A DNA stretch of 14,096 nt, from the NCBI GenBank assembly GCA_002404095.1, contig DHJA01000293.1:1-14096 (forward strand), in the 5' to 3' direction. This stretch comes from Planctomycetaceae bacterium UBA4732. GTDB taxonomy: Bacteria; Planctomycetota; Planctomycetia; Gemmatales; Gemmataceae. Positions 14,073 to 14,096 of this stretch are shown here, in pieces. A program made the translations under genes and the position numbers. Each line of letters opens with the position of its first letter. Positions within the stretch are counted from its first letter, which is position 1. Under the pieces are notes generated by a model. It saw nothing but the letters and a program-made list of their open reading frames with translations, made no database searches and was not told the DNA's origin.

Positions 14073-14096
14073 ACTGTTTAGCCGCGACCCGAAGGG

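Overview
The window reads as a high-GC chromosomal segment of a planctomycete, most likely from the Gemmata group. Three things point there. Formaldehyde-activating enzyme (fae) sits directly upstream of a methylene-tetrahydromethanopterin dehydrogenase of the MtdA/MtdB/MtdC family, a C1 pathway known in bacteria mainly from methylotrophic proteobacteria and Planctomycetes. There are several secreted or membrane proteins of the kind common in this phylum. A Hanks-type Ser/Thr kinase carries a C-terminal extracytoplasmic domain. No rRNA, tRNA, CRISPR array, transposase or phage gene was seen.

Layout. The left part (1-7944) is transcribed leftward. From upstream to downstream it holds: galE; a 558-residue (at most) secreted protein of unknown function; a decayed chimeric galE pseudogene; then a tight cluster of a sterol desaturase/fatty acid hydroxylase family membrane enzyme, an APH-fold small-molecule kinase and an enolase homologue, with junctions of 3 bp and a 4-base ATGA overlap. 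A membrane-anchored protein with an unusual CxxxCH motif follows, and at the window edge a GGDEF-domain fragment with a stop codon directly upstream. At 7945-8275 is a divergent intergenic region with a head-to-head pair of REP-like palindromes and an extended -10 promoter. The right part is transcribed rightward: a small secreted coiled-coil protein, a terminator-like hairpin, a cmk-plsC operon, and the fae-mtdC pair split by a perfect 14-bp hairpin. A leftward CbiX/SirB-type chelatase overlaps the 3' end of mtdC, a 137-bp element with perfect 37-nt inverted repeats follows, and last comes the Ser/Thr kinase.

How the genes may work together. Fae condenses formaldehyde with tetrahydromethanopterin and the MtdC-type enzyme oxidises the product, so these two are consecutive steps of formaldehyde oxidation/detoxification. 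Cmk and PlsC are housekeeping (CMP phosphorylation, phosphatidic acid synthesis). GalE supplies UDP-galactose for polysaccharides. The desaturase-kinase-enolase cluster is the least explained part: the enolase keeps most of the fold-defining residues but has Asp in place of the catalytic QEF Glu and Ala in place of the catalytic lid His, so it may be a paralogue with a changed reaction, translationally coupled to a kinase of unknown substrate.

The best candidates for something undescribed are this enolase/kinase pair, the chimeric galE/kinase pseudogene that forms direct repeats around a cargo gene, and two unrelated inverted-repeat elements. All functional statements rest on motif reading only; no database search was possible.
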